Origin: Spirochaetales bacterium
GTDB lineage: Bacteria; Spirochaetota; Spirochaetia; Sphaerochaetales; Sphaerochaetaceae
DNA length: 38,362 bases
Assembly: GCA_012838275.1 (NCBI GenBank)
Contig: DUPO01000158.1
Span: forward strand, 1 to 38,362
Reading direction: 5' to 3'
Shown: piece after piece, positions 15,047-24,700 of the stretch
How the letters are laid out: each line of letters begins with the position of its first letter
How positions within the stretch are numbered: position 1 is the stretch's first letter
Notes under the pieces: generated by a model
The model's input: the letters and a program-made list of their open reading frames with translations, nothing else
The model's database searches: none
What the model was told of the DNA's origin: nothing
Position numbers and translations under genes: made by a program

Positions 15047-18000
15047 TCAAAGCTCGAACGCATCTCCCAGGAGAAGGTTCAGTTTGTACCCTGCCATTGT
15101 CTCTGCTTCGGTGAGAGTCTTCACATATTCCAAGGTATCGGGGATACCTCCCAATATCTGGAAAGAGAGAGCAGAGAGATAGATAGTCTCTTGGATTGCC
15201 TCCTTTTTATACCAGGTGGTCCCCTGGTACTCATTACAATTTGCATAGGTTCTCAACGCCGGGTCTGTAAGTAGGGTTGCGAGGACCTTTTGTGGTGTGT
15301 CGGTGGTAAAGGTTTCGACCATATTTGCTGCGGAAGCCAGAAGAGCCGCACTATGACAGGCTTTTCTAGCGTTATCTCCGTTGAATCCCACCTCTTCAAG
15401 TTCCTTGCCGAAGAATCGGGAGAGCAGCAACTTGTCACTTGCCACCATCGCATCGGTGACGGTGGACCACTCATGGATGAACGGCTTGAGGAACAGTGAG
15501 GCTGCTATGATGGAGGGAAGTTCGTCCATGATGACTCTTCCCTGGCTGAAATAGGGTTGCTTGGAGTCCTTTGCAAAAAGTTCCGACAGCCTTTGGACCT
15601 CCTTGAGCACGTTTGAAGGCTCGATCTCCCTCGGCTTGGAGGGCAGGGCTTTCAAGGCCACTGGGTGGAGCTGTTCCACGGCCACACCCAGGTGGGTATA
15701 GGCCTCTGCAAGGGCGAGGATCAGTTTGCGTTCGATCTTGGCTGAGGATTTTCCCTCCAGTATCGATTCAAGCAGTTTTTTGAAGGATGCCCCGTGCAGG
15801 TTCTCCATTGCCTTGAAGACAGGCTTCAGCCTCAAGGCCAGTATCTCCTGTTCGATGTTCTCTATGCCCTTGTCACCGAGGGTGTTGTAGAGCATCTCGT
15901 AGGTGCCGTCCACATCTTCAACTTCCCTGATGTTCAGCATGATTTTCGCTTCATAGCCGTTGAGGTGGAAAAATCCGCCCTCATCAAATACTTTCAGGGA
16001 GGGGACCATATAGGTCAGGTTCCCAGGGAATGCCTCATAGAGCACATACCTTCTCCCGCCTACGGTGAGGCCCATTGCTTCAGCAAGGGAGATGGTCTCT
16101 GTTCGTTTGTCTTCGCCCTGTTTCTCAAGCTTGGGAGCTGAGTTCTTTATCCATCCCTCCACGCTGTCATACTGGTTGTTGTAGAGTACCAGGGCCTTTT
16201 CATGTTCTGTCCCATTGATATAACAGAAGGCCGATTCATGCACATGGTTGTCTGCAACAAGGTCGAACAGGTAAAAATTATCCACACCGCTGAAAAGGTA
16301 GCGTTTTTTCAACAGGGGGAAGATTCTCCTGTGGTGTTCATCCACAAGCCACTGATTGGGCCTTTCGTCCCAGTAGGCCCTGCTGTACTCCATCCCGTAC
16401 TTCTCCTTGTACCCCTCAATCTGGCCATGGCCGAACATCGGCAGGCCAGGCATGGTGGCTAGGAGCGTACAGACGCCAAAGTACTTGTCCCCCTCGCCAA
16501 ACTGGGCGACGGCAGTGTCTTCATCAGGGTTGTTCATGAAGTTGACGAACCGCTTGAGAATTTCAGGTTCAAAGCTGATGGTCCCCTTGATGGTATCGCG
16601 GTATTTCTGGTTTTCCTGGTTCTTGAGCATATTCATGAATGCACTGTTGTAGACCCTGTGCATGCCCAAGGTTCGTACAAAATACCCCTCCATCATCCAG
16701 AAGGCCTCTGCTAGCAGAAGTGTGTCGGGCAGTTCTGCGCTGAGTCGGTCAACGACCTCCCTCCAGAACTCCTTGGGGATGAGAGAGTGGAACGTCGCCT
16801 CGTCAAGGCCGCTTTGGGCGCGCCCTGCAATATCGCCGCCATGACCGGGCCTTGGATACCAGAGCCTTTGGATATGCTTTTTCGCAAGGGTCATCGCAGC
16901 ATCGAAACGGATGATGGGGAAGTTTTTCGCCACGTGCTTTATCTGTTGGAAAACCGCTTCCCTGGTTGCCGGGTTGAGGAAATCAAGCTGAGCGGTATCA
17001 TTCCAGGGCATGGCGGTGCCATCGTTGCCGTGGTAGATGTATGAGGTCTCACCGCTTCTCAGGTCTTTTCTTCTGAAAGTAACAGCGGCATCACTCTGGT
17101 CGTAGTAGTGATCTTCCAGCTTGATCTCAATGTCGGGGTTCTCTGAAAGGTCTTCCCCATTGTATGTATAGGATGGGAAGGGGGGATAACTCTGTTGGAT
17201 GAAGTACTCGCTATGGTTGAAGACCCAATCCCCGTCAATTCCCGTATGGTTGGGGACCATGTCGCTGGCAAGGCGCAAACTGCGGTCAGCACATCTCTGG
17301 CGCAAGTTATCCAAAGCCGCCCACCCTCCGATGGAGGAGGCTATCTCGTAATTCTTAAGTGAGTATGCTGAGGCCTCTGCCTCAGGGTTGCCGCAGAGGT
17401 TCTTTATCCTCTTTGAAGCGCTGCTGCGCTCCCATATTCCGATCAGCCAGAGGGCGGTAAAGCCCCGTTCATGCAGGTTGTCCAGTTCCTGGTTTGGTAT
17501 CTGGTCCAAGGTGGTGATTGAGGTGTTGTACTCCTTGGAAAGCTGATCAAGCCAGACTAGGGTCGATTTGGCTATCATGACCACATTCGGCATCCAGTTG
17601 CGGTCGGCTGAGAATGCCTCATATTCAGTATCATAGGAGCTGTAGTCGGGCACGTAGGTAGGAGCGGTCCCGCTGGGGGCTCCAAAATGAGGTTTTTCCT
17701 CTTCTTTGACATAGTCTATGGCACGGAGCAGCAGCTCTTTGAGGTCTGCCGGTAACAGGTCATCCCACGCTTCCATGATGTAGTTGATCTGGTCGAGCAG
17801 GGATTCCGGGTAGAGTCTCGACGGTCTGGTGAGGAACGTGAAAATATCCTCATCACTGTTGGTCATCAGTGCGGCGCTGCGGGTATACCCACCCAGCAGG
17901 GCGGTCAAAGCTTGGGCTCCCTTGGGGAATGCCACCCCTTCAGGAGAGATGAAAGGTTTGGCAGCCTTGATCAAGGCCGGGTTGTCCAGCATTACCTGAT

Positions 18001-18364
18001 GGATAAAATATCCCCTGAGAGATTCGTCGTAAAAGAAATCCAGGGGCAGCTGCTGTTCCAGCAGCAGGGGTGAAGGGAACTCCTTCATGTAGAAGGCAAG
18101 CACATCGCCACCCGCATGATTCTTGCTCAGCAGGCTGGTGAGGCGGCTAAAGAAATCCGGTTCGGTATCGCTGAGGTAACGGGTGAGTACTGTCTGATAA
18201 AGCAGGTGCAAGACGGCGGTGGCGTGGAGTTTGCCAGCTGCGACGTACTCGCTTCCTCCGCGTTCCTTCATCTTCAGATTGTATAGGTGTGCAAGTTCGT
18301 TTGCCTGTTTATAGAGTGTTCCCAATTCAGTTGTAGAGGGAAACAGTGCGGAAAAAAAATCCAT
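15047..18364 (-). CDS. Large GH13-family (alpha-amylase-type) glycosidase
   Basis: About 1105 aa, roughly twice the usual GH13 length. An alpha-helical N-terminal region of about 270 residues precedes the (beta/alpha)8 domain, and about 300 more residues follow it. GH13 regions visible are DMVPNHTG (region I), IRFDAAMTLAK (region II, nucleophile Asp with its Arg two residues before), LLLAEAFW (region III, acid/base Glu) and NNPDED (region IV). In region IV the usual His-Asp pair reads Pro-Asp. No signal peptide is seen, so it should be cytoplasmic, perhaps acting on glycogen or maltodextrin. The track begins at a TTG (18409). The ATG at 18364 has a proper AAGGA site six bases upstream and the remaining N-terminus MDFFSALFP, so I use it. 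The exact specificity is unknown. Confidence 0.88.
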   Translation of the reverse strand: MDFFSALFPSTTELGTLYKQANELAHLYNLKMKERGGSEYVAAGKLHATAVLHLLYQTVLTRYLSDTEPDFFSRLTSLLSKNHAGGDVLAFYMKEFPSPLLLEQQLPLDFFYDESLRGYFIHQVMLDNPALIKAAKPFISPEGVAFPKGAQALTALLGGYTRSAALMTNSDEDIFTFLTRPSRLYPESLLDQINYIMEAWDDLLPADLKELLLRAIDYVKEEEKPHFGAPSGTAPTYVPDYSSYDTEYEAFSADRNWMPNVVMIAKSTLVWLDQLSKEYNTSITTLDQIPNQELDNLHERGFTALWLIGIWERSSASKRIKNLCGNPEAEASAYSLKNYEIASSIGGWAALDNLRQRCADRSLRLASDMVPNHTGIDGDWVFNHSEYFIQQSYPPFPSYTYNGEDLSENPDIEIKLEDHYYDQSDAAVTFRRKDLRSGETSYIYHGNDGTAMPWNDTAQLDFLNPATREAVFQQIKHVAKNFPIIRFDAAMTLAKKHIQRLWYPRPGHGGDIAGRAQSGLDEATFHSLIPKEFWREVVDRLSAELPDTLLLAEAFWMMEGYFVRTLGMHRVYNSAFMNMLKNQENQKYRDTIKGTISFEPEILKRFVNFMNNPDEDTAVAQFGEGDKYFGVCTLLATMPGLPMFGHGQIEGYKEKYGMEYSRAYWDERPNQWLVDEHHRRIFPLLKKRYLFSGVDNFYLFDLVADNHVHESAFCYINGTEHEKALVLYNNQYDSVEGWIKNSAPKLEKQGEDKRTETISLAEAMGLTVGGRRYVLYEAFPGNLTYMVPSLKVFDEGGFFHLNGYEAKIMLNIREVEDVDGTYEMLYNTLGDKGIENIEQEILALRLKPVFKAMENLHGASFKKLLESILEGKSSAKIERKLILALAEAYTHLGVAVEQLHPVALKALPSKPREIEPSNVLKEVQRLSELFAKDSKQPYFSQGRVIMDELPSIIAASLFLKPFIHEWSTVTDAMVASDKLLLSRFFGKELEEVGFNGDNARKACHSAALLASAANMVETFTTDTPQKVLATLLTDPALRTYANCNEYQGTTWYKKEAIQETIYLSALSFQILGGIPDTLEYVKTLTEAETMAGYKLNLLLGDAFEL

Positions 18365-18456
18365 TTCAGTCCTTGTGCGGATTGAAATGCGAAGGTCACG
18401 TGTTATCAATTAACGCCTCCCAGAGAGTGGTAGATGTCATCATCAGAGACAGGACA

Positions 18457-18484
18457 AGTATACCATGCAATGAAACTGTTGTAA
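18457..18484 (-). promoter_or_regulatory. Promoter of the GH13 gene (TTACAA-N16-TATACT)
   Basis: On the minus strand TTACAA (18479-18484) and TATACT (18457-18462) are 16 bases apart. The leader would be about 85 nt and carries a normal Shine-Dalgarno, in contrast to neighbouring genes. A small hairpin (CCCTT...AAGGG, 18487-18503) just downstream of pth may be a weak terminator. Confidence 0.5.
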
Positions 18485-18509
18485 CCCCCTTCTTGGGAAA
18501 GGGATGCTG

Positions 18510-19040
18510 TTAGACTAATATATTTGTTACCGGAAGTGCCGAAAGATCCCCTGTGAGCAAGCTTTCAGCCCTCTCAAACAGTACTGGGAGCAAAGGGGCC
18601 TCTTCTTTGGAAAAGGGGAGCAGTACGTAGGAAGCCACACTGCCTCGCTGGGGTCTTCCTATTCCGAACCGGAGCCGTAAAAACCCATCGTCGCCCAGAT
18701 GGCTCTTGATGGACTTGAGTCCGTTATGGCCTCCGAGGCCCCCACCTTTTTGCAATCGGACAGTTTTGAAGGGGAGCTCAAGATCGTCATGGACAACAAG
18801 GATATCCTCGCTCTTGAAATTGAAGAAGTCGGTACATGAGCGTACACTCTTTCCGCTCTCATTCATGAAGGTTTGGGGCTTGAGCAGCTTGATTGCACCG
18901 GCATTGGAGAAATGTGCGTGGAATTTCTGGCTCCACTGCATTGCAGGGTAGAGATGATCGCAAAAGAGCCAGCCGACGTTGTGCCGGCTTTTTTCATAGA
19001 CTTTTCCAGGGTTGCCGAGGAAGACGAGAAGTTTTACCAT
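18510..19040 (-). CDS. pth: Peptidyl-tRNA hydrolase
   Basis: A cytoplasmic esterase that releases tRNA from peptidyl-tRNAs that have dropped off ribosomes. At 176 aa it is slightly shorter than the usual 185-195. Family blocks are clear: FLGNPGKVYEKSRHNVG with the catalytic His (about residue 20), LLKPQTFMNESG, VHDDLELP (the conserved Asp) and GGGLGGHNGLKSI. The ATG has no Shine-Dalgarno; a TATACT -10 box ends seven bases before it, predicting a leaderless transcript. It diverges from the homocysteine/methionine operon across only 37 bases. Confidence 0.96.
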   Translation of the reverse strand: MVKLLVFLGNPGKVYEKSRHNVGWLFCDHLYPAMQWSQKFHAHFSNAGAIKLLKPQTFMNESGKSVRSCTDFFNFKSEDILVVHDDLELPFKTVRLQKGGGLGGHNGLKSIKSHLGDDGFLRLRFGIGRPQRGSVASYVLLPFSKEEAPLLPVLFERAESLLTGDLSALPVTNILV

Positions 19041-19046
19041 ATTCTG

Positions 19047-19076
19047 TAGTATAGGATGAAATAGGAGGAGAGAAAA
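19047..19076. promoter_or_regulatory. Overlapping divergent promoter region, pth and methionine operon
   Basis: Minus strand: TATACT (19048-19053) ends seven bases before the pth ATG, with a weak TTTTCT -35 at 19071-19076. Plus strand: TAGTAT (19047-19052) on the same bases is a plausible -10 for the 19078 gene, though its -35 is poor. The plus-strand gene has a strong Shine-Dalgarno (AGGAGG, 19063-19068). The two -10 boxes share the same duplex, so the two promoters may compete. Confidence 0.45.
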
Positions 19077-19077
19077 G

Positions 19078-19386
19078 ATGTATGTACTAGTCTGTTATCT
19101 GCCTGAAAGTCACCTCGAGTCGGTGAAAGATGCCTTGTTCGCTTCCGGGGCGGGAGAGATGGGAGGCTATGACCGGTGTTGTTGGCAAACAAAGGGGATC
19201 GGCCAGTTTCGGCCCTCTGCCTCCAGCAATCCCTTCCTGGGGAAGAGTGGGGAACTTGCACAAGTTGAGGAGTGGCGGCTAGAATTGGTCGTCAGGGAGG
19301 AGGATGCACCCGCTGTGATGGAAGCTTTGAAACGCTCCCATCCCTACGAGGTCCCTTCGTACCATCTCATTCCGGTTGGAGTATAG
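19078..19386 (+). CDS. Stand-alone NIF3-insert-like (YqfO/CutA-fold) protein
   Basis: A 102-aa protein matching the domain found inserted in the middle of long NIF3/YqfO proteins (VCYLPESHLESVKDALFASG...GGYDRCCWQT...GQFRPS...ANPFLG-type...HPYEVPSYHLIPV). That domain has a PII/CutA-like ferredoxin fold. Here it occurs without the metal-binding NIF3 domains. The ATG has an AGGAGG site. It is the first gene of the methionine block, with the next ATG only nine bases after its stop codon. By analogy with PII or CutA it could be a regulatory or metal-binding trimer for the pathway; that role is inference from context. Confidence 0.85.
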   Translation: MYVLVCYLPESHLESVKDALFASGAGEMGGYDRCCWQTKGIGQFRPSASSNPFLGKSGELAQVEEWRLELVVREEDAPAVMEALKRSHPYEVPSYHLIPVGV

Positions 19387-19394
19387 GAGGTTTC

Positions 19395-20555
19395 ATGGCA
19401 AAGACAGTAGCGCAGATCAATGAGAAGATCAGACAGGGGAAGGTTGTGGTGGTCACAGCCGAAGAGTTCTCCCTCATGGCAACCGAGACCGATATCGAGA
19501 CTCTTGCAGAGAAGGTGGATGTCGTTACCACTGCTACCTTCGGCCCGATGTGTTCCTCCTCTGCGGTACTCAATTTCGGGCACTGGTCTCCAGGCATCAG
19601 GATGGAGGAGATCACCCTCAATGGGGTCAGCGCCTATGAAGGCCTGGCTGCTGTGGACACCCTTATCGGAGCGACGGCAGAGTCCAAGTTCGACCCGACT
19701 TATGGTGGGGCCCATGTCATTGAGGACCTGATCAGCGGCAAGGATGTACGCCTGTTTGCCAGAGGCAAAGGCACTGACTGCTATCCCACAAGGGAGATAG
19801 ATACCTGGATCAACAAGGATACCCTTAACGAGTTTTATCTGTTCAATCCCCGAAACGCCTATCAGAACTATGCAGCGGCAACCAACAGCACCAACAAGAT
19901 CAGATACACCTATATGGGAACCCTGCTTCCCCGATTCAGCAACATTACCTATTCCACCAGCGGGGAGCTCAGCCCCCTGCTCAACGACCCGTACTTGAGG
20001 AGCATAGGCCTCGGTACCAGGATCTTCCTCGGGGGGACTGAGGGGTATGTGGTTTGGAACGGGACCCAGTACAACACGTCTCGAAAGCGAAACGAGCATG
20101 GGATCCCCTTGGGGACAGGGGCGACGCTCGCTCTCATCGGCGATGCGAAGGCGATGTCATCCGAGTTCATCCGTTCAGCCTACTATGAGAAGTACGGCGT
20201 CTCCCTGTTTGTGGGAATTGGGATCCCCATCCCTGTCCTCGATCTCCAGATGGCCAGGCATTTGGCTATCAGGAACAGCCAGATAGAGACTGTTGTCAGT
20301 GATTATGGCATTGAGGGACACCCTGAGTTGGCCCGTGTCACCTATGCTGAGCTTCAGAGCGGCAAGGTAGTGCTTCCCGGAGGCAAGGAGGTAAAAAGCG
20401 CACCTCTCTCCTCCTTGAGCAAGGCGCGGGAAATTGCAAAACTGCTGCAGAGCTGGATAGAGAAAGGTGAGTTCACCCTTACAGAGCCGGTTCATCCGCT
20501 TCCAGCGAAAAGTTTTGTAAAACCTTTGGTTCCCAGGGAAGGAGGTCCGCGATGA
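19395..20555 (+). CDS. Homocysteine biosynthesis protein (COG1900/DUF39)
   Basis: A 386-aa member of the family represented by Methanosarcina acetivorans MA1821. From established work on methanogens, this family with a NIL-ferredoxin partner converts aspartate semialdehyde and sulfide to homocysteine, without O-acylhomoserine. Two cysteines in conserved-looking settings are Cys53 (FGPMCSSS) and Cys129 (GKGTDCYP), likely to carry sulfur chemistry. There are no CBS domains at the C-terminus, unlike some homologues. The ORF track starts at 19272, inside the previous gene; the ATG at 19395 has an AGGAGG site at 19385-19390 and starts MAKTVAQINEKI. Its TGA overlaps the next ATG (ATGA), so the ferredoxin is made with it. 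Confidence 0.92.
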   Translation: MAKTVAQINEKIRQGKVVVVTAEEFSLMATETDIETLAEKVDVVTTATFGPMCSSSAVLNFGHWSPGIRMEEITLNGVSAYEGLAAVDTLIGATAESKFDPTYGGAHVIEDLISGKDVRLFARGKGTDCYPTREIDTWINKDTLNEFYLFNPRNAYQNYAAATNSTNKIRYTYMGTLLPRFSNITYSTSGELSPLLNDPYLRSIGLGTRIFLGGTEGYVVWNGTQYNTSRKRNEHGIPLGTGATLALIGDAKAMSSEFIRSAYYEKYGVSLFVGIGIPIPVLDLQMARHLAIRNSQIETVVSDYGIEGHPELARVTYAELQSGKVVLPGGKEVKSAPLSSLSKAREIAKLLQSWIEKGEFTLTEPVHPLPAKSFVKPLVPREGGPR

Positions 20556-20965
20556 AGAAGCGTTATACACTCAGATTCTCTCCGACGCTTGTAGAGCAGC
20601 CTCTGGTAAGCAAGTTGGTCAGGACATATGATGTCGATATCAATATCCTTAATGCCGACGTCGCCTCCGGAAGAGGCGGGAAGCTGGTTGTAGAGTTGTC
20701 AGGATCTGAAGAAGCCCTCAAGAAGAGCGTGCTCTGGCTCAATCAGACAGGAATCATCGTCTCCGAGATGGTCAAGGAACTGAACTTCCAACAGGAGGGA
20801 TGCATCAACTGCGGTGCCTGTACGGCTGTCTGTTCCCCCAAGGCCCTCTCCATGGATAGGGATTGGAAGTTGGTCTATGACGCCGACCTCTGTGTGCTCT
20901 GCAGCCTCTGCATCCAGGCCTGTCCGATGCAGTTGTTCTCCCTATCAAACGAGCGGGAGGCATAG
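20552..20965 (+). CDS. NIL-domain 2[4Fe-4S] ferredoxin (homocysteine biosynthesis partner)
   Basis: A 137-aa two-domain protein. Residues 1-75 form a NIL domain (KKRYTLRFSPTLVEQPLVSK...), the small ferredoxin-fold domain also found at the end of methionine ABC transporter ATPases, where it binds methionine. Residues about 85-130 carry two CX2CX2CX3C clusters (CINCGACTAVCS and CVLCSLCIQACP). The first lacks the usual trailing Pro. The family counterpart is MA1822, which works with the DUF39 protein. The likely job is electron supply for sulfur reduction, possibly with methionine sensing by the NIL domain; the latter is inference. It overlaps the DUF39 stop by an ATGA junction. Confidence 0.92.
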   Translation: MKKRYTLRFSPTLVEQPLVSKLVRTYDVDINILNADVASGRGGKLVVELSGSEEALKKSVLWLNQTGIIVSEMVKELNFQQEGCINCGACTAVCSPKALSMDRDWKLVYDADLCVLCSLCIQACPMQLFSLSNEREA

Positions 20966-20968
20966 GCT

Positions 20969-21715
20969 GTGTACCAAGAGCGTGCCTACCGTAGGGGGAT
21001 GGGGTTCTCCAGGTTTTCCTCCGTCACGGTTGCGGTAGGAGAGAGCGACCTTTGGATCGGATATGCCCCCTTTAGTGTTGCACCCGATGCCCTTGTCAAA
21101 GAGAGTACGAGGGTGCTTAGAAGGCTGCGCAATGAGATACTCAACTATCCTGACTCTTTGTTTCTCTCCTCGCTCGTACCTCTCAGAAAGAGAGAGGACG
21201 GGGTTTCTCCCTTTCTTGAGGGTATGATTCGAGCAGCAAGACTCTCTGGGACCGGACCGATGGCAAGTGTGGCAGGGGCAATCGCACAGGAGGTTGGATC
21301 TGTTTTGAAGAGGAAGTTCTCCCTGGATGAAATAGTAGTGGAAAATGGCGGTGATCTGTACATCGATACCCTTAAACCATTGTCTGTTACACTTTTTGCC
21401 GGGTCTAACAAGCTTTCAGGTAAGGTTTCTATTATTGTTGACATGGAGCATTGTCCTTTGGGCGTATGCACCTCCTCCGCTAAAGTCGGCCATTCCCACA
21501 GTTTTGGCAGAGCTGACGCTGTGATGGTAGCCTGCAAGGATGCTGCCCTTGCAGACGCCTATGCGACAGCATTCTGCAATATGGTCAGAGAAGAAGCGGA
21601 TGTAGAGCGGGTCTCCCGTCTGATGAATGAAAAAGAGGAGATACTCTCCGCTCTTGTCCTACTTGATACAAAACTGGCACTCTGTGGTCAGTTGGAGGTA
21701 CGAAACAAAGCATGA
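20969..21715 (+). CDS. UPF0280 family protein, ApbE-like
   Basis: A 248-aa member of COG2122/UPF0280, starting at a GTG (MYQERAYRR, the usual family N-terminus) with GGGAGG upstream. Family signatures are GPMASVAGAIAQ, VENGGDLYI and CTSSAKVGHSHSFGRAD, which resemble the flavin/FAD-binding core of ApbE flavin transferases. In methanogens the UPF0280 gene co-occurs with the DUF39 and NIL-ferredoxin genes and has been tied to homocysteine synthesis; its biochemical step is unclear. A flavin-related role such as flavinylation or assisting sulfur transfer is inference. The TGA overlaps the metH ATG (ATGA), so the two are translationally coupled. Confidence 0.9.
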   Translation: MYQERAYRRGMGFSRFSSVTVAVGESDLWIGYAPFSVAPDALVKESTRVLRRLRNEILNYPDSLFLSSLVPLRKREDGVSPFLEGMIRAARLSGTGPMASVAGAIAQEVGSVLKRKFSLDEIVVENGGDLYIDTLKPLSVTLFAGSNKLSGKVSIIVDMEHCPLGVCTSSAKVGHSHSFGRADAVMVACKDAALADAYATAFCNMVREEADVERVSRLMNEKEEILSALVLLDTKLALCGQLEVRNKA

Positions 21716-24700
21716 ACCGAAAAGAATATTTGCATAAGATTCTCAGCGAGCGTATAGCCTTGCTCGACGGGGCGATGGGTACCATGATCCAAGCCGAAGG
21801 TTTGGACAGTGACGACTTTACCCTGGATGGGAAAACAGCATTCGGATGCAACGAGTTTCTCAACCTCAGCCGTGGTGATGTGATCTTTGGTATCCACACC
21901 GCCTACCTGGAAGCGGGAGCCGACATCATCGAGACAAATACCTTCTGTGCCAATGCCTTCAACTTGGAGGAGTATGGCCTCGCTGATGATGTCCTCGCCA
22001 TCAATCAGGCAGGTTGTGAGATAGCACGGGAAGCCGCAGCCGACTTTGAAAGCTCTCATGAGGGGTATGCCTTTGTGGCTGGGGTCATCGGTCCCACCAA
22101 CCGTAGCCTCTCCTTCTCCTCCGATGTCGGTGACCCAGCCTACCGGCAGAGTGATTTTGCCTCATTCAAGGCGATGTACACCCAGCAGGCCGAAGTGCTT
22201 CTCGATGGGAGTGTAGACCTCCTGCTCATTGAGACGGCCTTCGATACCCTTGTTGCAAAAAGTGCGATCATGGGGTGCCTTGAAGCGATGCGGACTAAAG
22301 ATCGGGAAGTCCCCCTGATGGTGAGTGCAACCTTCAGTGACCAGAGCCAACGTACCCTCAGCGGGCAGACTTTGGAGGCGTTTGTCGTCTCACTCTCCCA
22401 TTTCCCGCTCTTCTCCCTAGGACTCAACTGCTCTACAGGGCCTGAGGAGATGCTCCCTCTGATAGGGAGACTCTCCGAATTGGCACCCTTTTACATCAGT
22501 GCCCATCCGAATGCCGGCTTTCCCGACAAGGAGGGATCGTACAGTCTGAGCCCTGCCCAGTTGGCAAAGGAACTGGAGCCGGCATTGGCTCGGGGGTGTC
22601 TGAATATTGTAGGAGGGTGTTGCGGTACGACGCCCGAACATATCAGGGCCCTCTCAAAGGCGGTGCAGGGAAAGCCCGTGCATACAAGACTCGAGCGGGA
22701 TCATACCCTGCTTCTTGCCGGTTTGGAAGTTTGCCCTCTGCCAAGCGACAGGCTGTTGGTCATCGGGGAGCGCACCAATGTCGCAGGTTCCCGAAAGTTT
22801 GCCCGCCTCATCAGGGAGAAGTCGTGGGAAGAGGCTCTCTTGGTTGCGCGGACCCAGATCGAGGAGGGAGCAGATGTCATCGATCTCTGTATGGACGCTT
22901 CCATGCTTGATGCGCAAGAGAGCATGGTGAGTTTTCTCAGGCATAGGGGCAGCGACCCTTCGGTAAGTAGGGTCCCTGTCATGGTGGACTCCTCTGATTG
23001 GTCGGTCATTGAGCGCTCTTTACAGGAGATCCAGGGCCGGGGGATAGTAAATTCCATCAGTCTCAAGGAGGGAGAGGCGAAGTTTGTCGAGCGGGCGAAG
23101 CTTATCGCTTCCTACGGTTTTGCCATGGTTGTCATGCTCTTTGATGAGGAGGGGCAGGCCGATACGTATGAACGGAAGATTTCCCTGGCGAAGCGTAGCT
23201 ATAACACCCTCTTGCTTGCAGGGATACGGGCCGAGGATATCATCTTCGATTCCAACGTGCTCTCCATTGCGACAGGCATTGACGAGCACGACACCTATGC
23301 ACGTGATTTTCTGAAGGCTGTCTCTTGGATTAAAAAGAACCTTCCTCACTGCCATACCATAGGGGGCATCAGCAACCTGTCCTTCTCCTTCAGGGGGAAC
23401 GACACCTTGCGCAATGCCATGCATGCAGTGTTTCTCGACCTCTCCTCGCTGGATATGGGCATAGTCAATCCTGCAGTTAGTAGGGAGGTGGATGCAATAG
23501 ATGCAAGGACAAGGGATATCATCAAAAGAGCCCTGCTTGCCGAAGGGTCTGACCTGCCCTCAGTCAGGATGGAGCTTATCGATCTTGCCCTGGAGACAGG
23601 CGGGGAGGAAAAGAAGGGTGCGGCTAGGAAGGCAACCATTCGAAATGAGTGGAAGACCCTCCCTCCCCGGAAGCGGCTTGTGGAGGCCGTACTCAAGGGA
23701 GAGAACGGCTATCTTAAAGAGGACCTTGCCCTCCTTATTGAAGAAAATCCGCTTGCCCTGGTTGAGGGACCTCTCATGGAGGGGATGAAAAAGGTAGGTA
23801 AGCTTTTTGGGGAAGGCAAGCTATTCCTTCCCCAGGTGGTTCGTAGTGCCCGAACCATGAAAATGGCAGTTGATATCCTCCAACCCCGAATTACAGCTTA
23901 TATTGCTAGTTCAAAGGCAGTTTCAGGTAGCCATAAGAAGAAGATTGCTGTCATAGCTACGGTCAAGGGAGATGTGCACGACATTGGAAAGAACATCGTC
24001 AGTCTTATCCTTACCTGCAACAACTTTGAGGTGATCGACCTTGGGGTGATGGTTCCCAAAGAGCAGATCCTCGCAGCGGCTAAGGAGAACCATGCCGATC
24101 TTGTCGGGTTGAGCGGCCTCATTACCCCTTCGCTTCGTGAGATGGCTTCGGTGATCGGATTGTTTGAAGAGAGTGGTTGTACTATTCCTATATTTGTTGG
24201 TGGGGCGACCACCAGCGAGTTGCACACAGCTGTAAAGCTCTCCCCCCTGTATGGGGGCCCTGTCATCCAGACTAAGGACGCCTCTGCTATGGCCCTGACT
24301 GCCCAGCTGGCGGTAGGAGAGGAGCGGAAGAGCTTTTTGAGGGAACACGAGAGGCAGACCCTCAGGTTGAGAGAGAGTGAACAAGGGGCGCAACGCCCCT
24401 CTGTAAGCTTTGACTATGCATCAATCCTTGCCAAACAAGGACAGAAGGAACAAGGCAGCGTAGCAGATGAGTATGGCGTCTTTGTCATGAAGGATTTCTC
24501 CCTTCCTCTTCTGGTTGGGAAGATCAATTGGAAGATGTACTGCGCTGCATGGAAAGTCCCCTTCTTAAGTGAGGAGGGCGAAAGGTTGGTCAGTGAGGCT
24601 AAAGCGCTTTTGGAGAGACAAGAGATACAAAACCTGTTTGAACAGGGATCCAGGGTTGTATGCGGCCTTTTTCCGGCCCAAAGTGACCGTCTTGAGGTGA

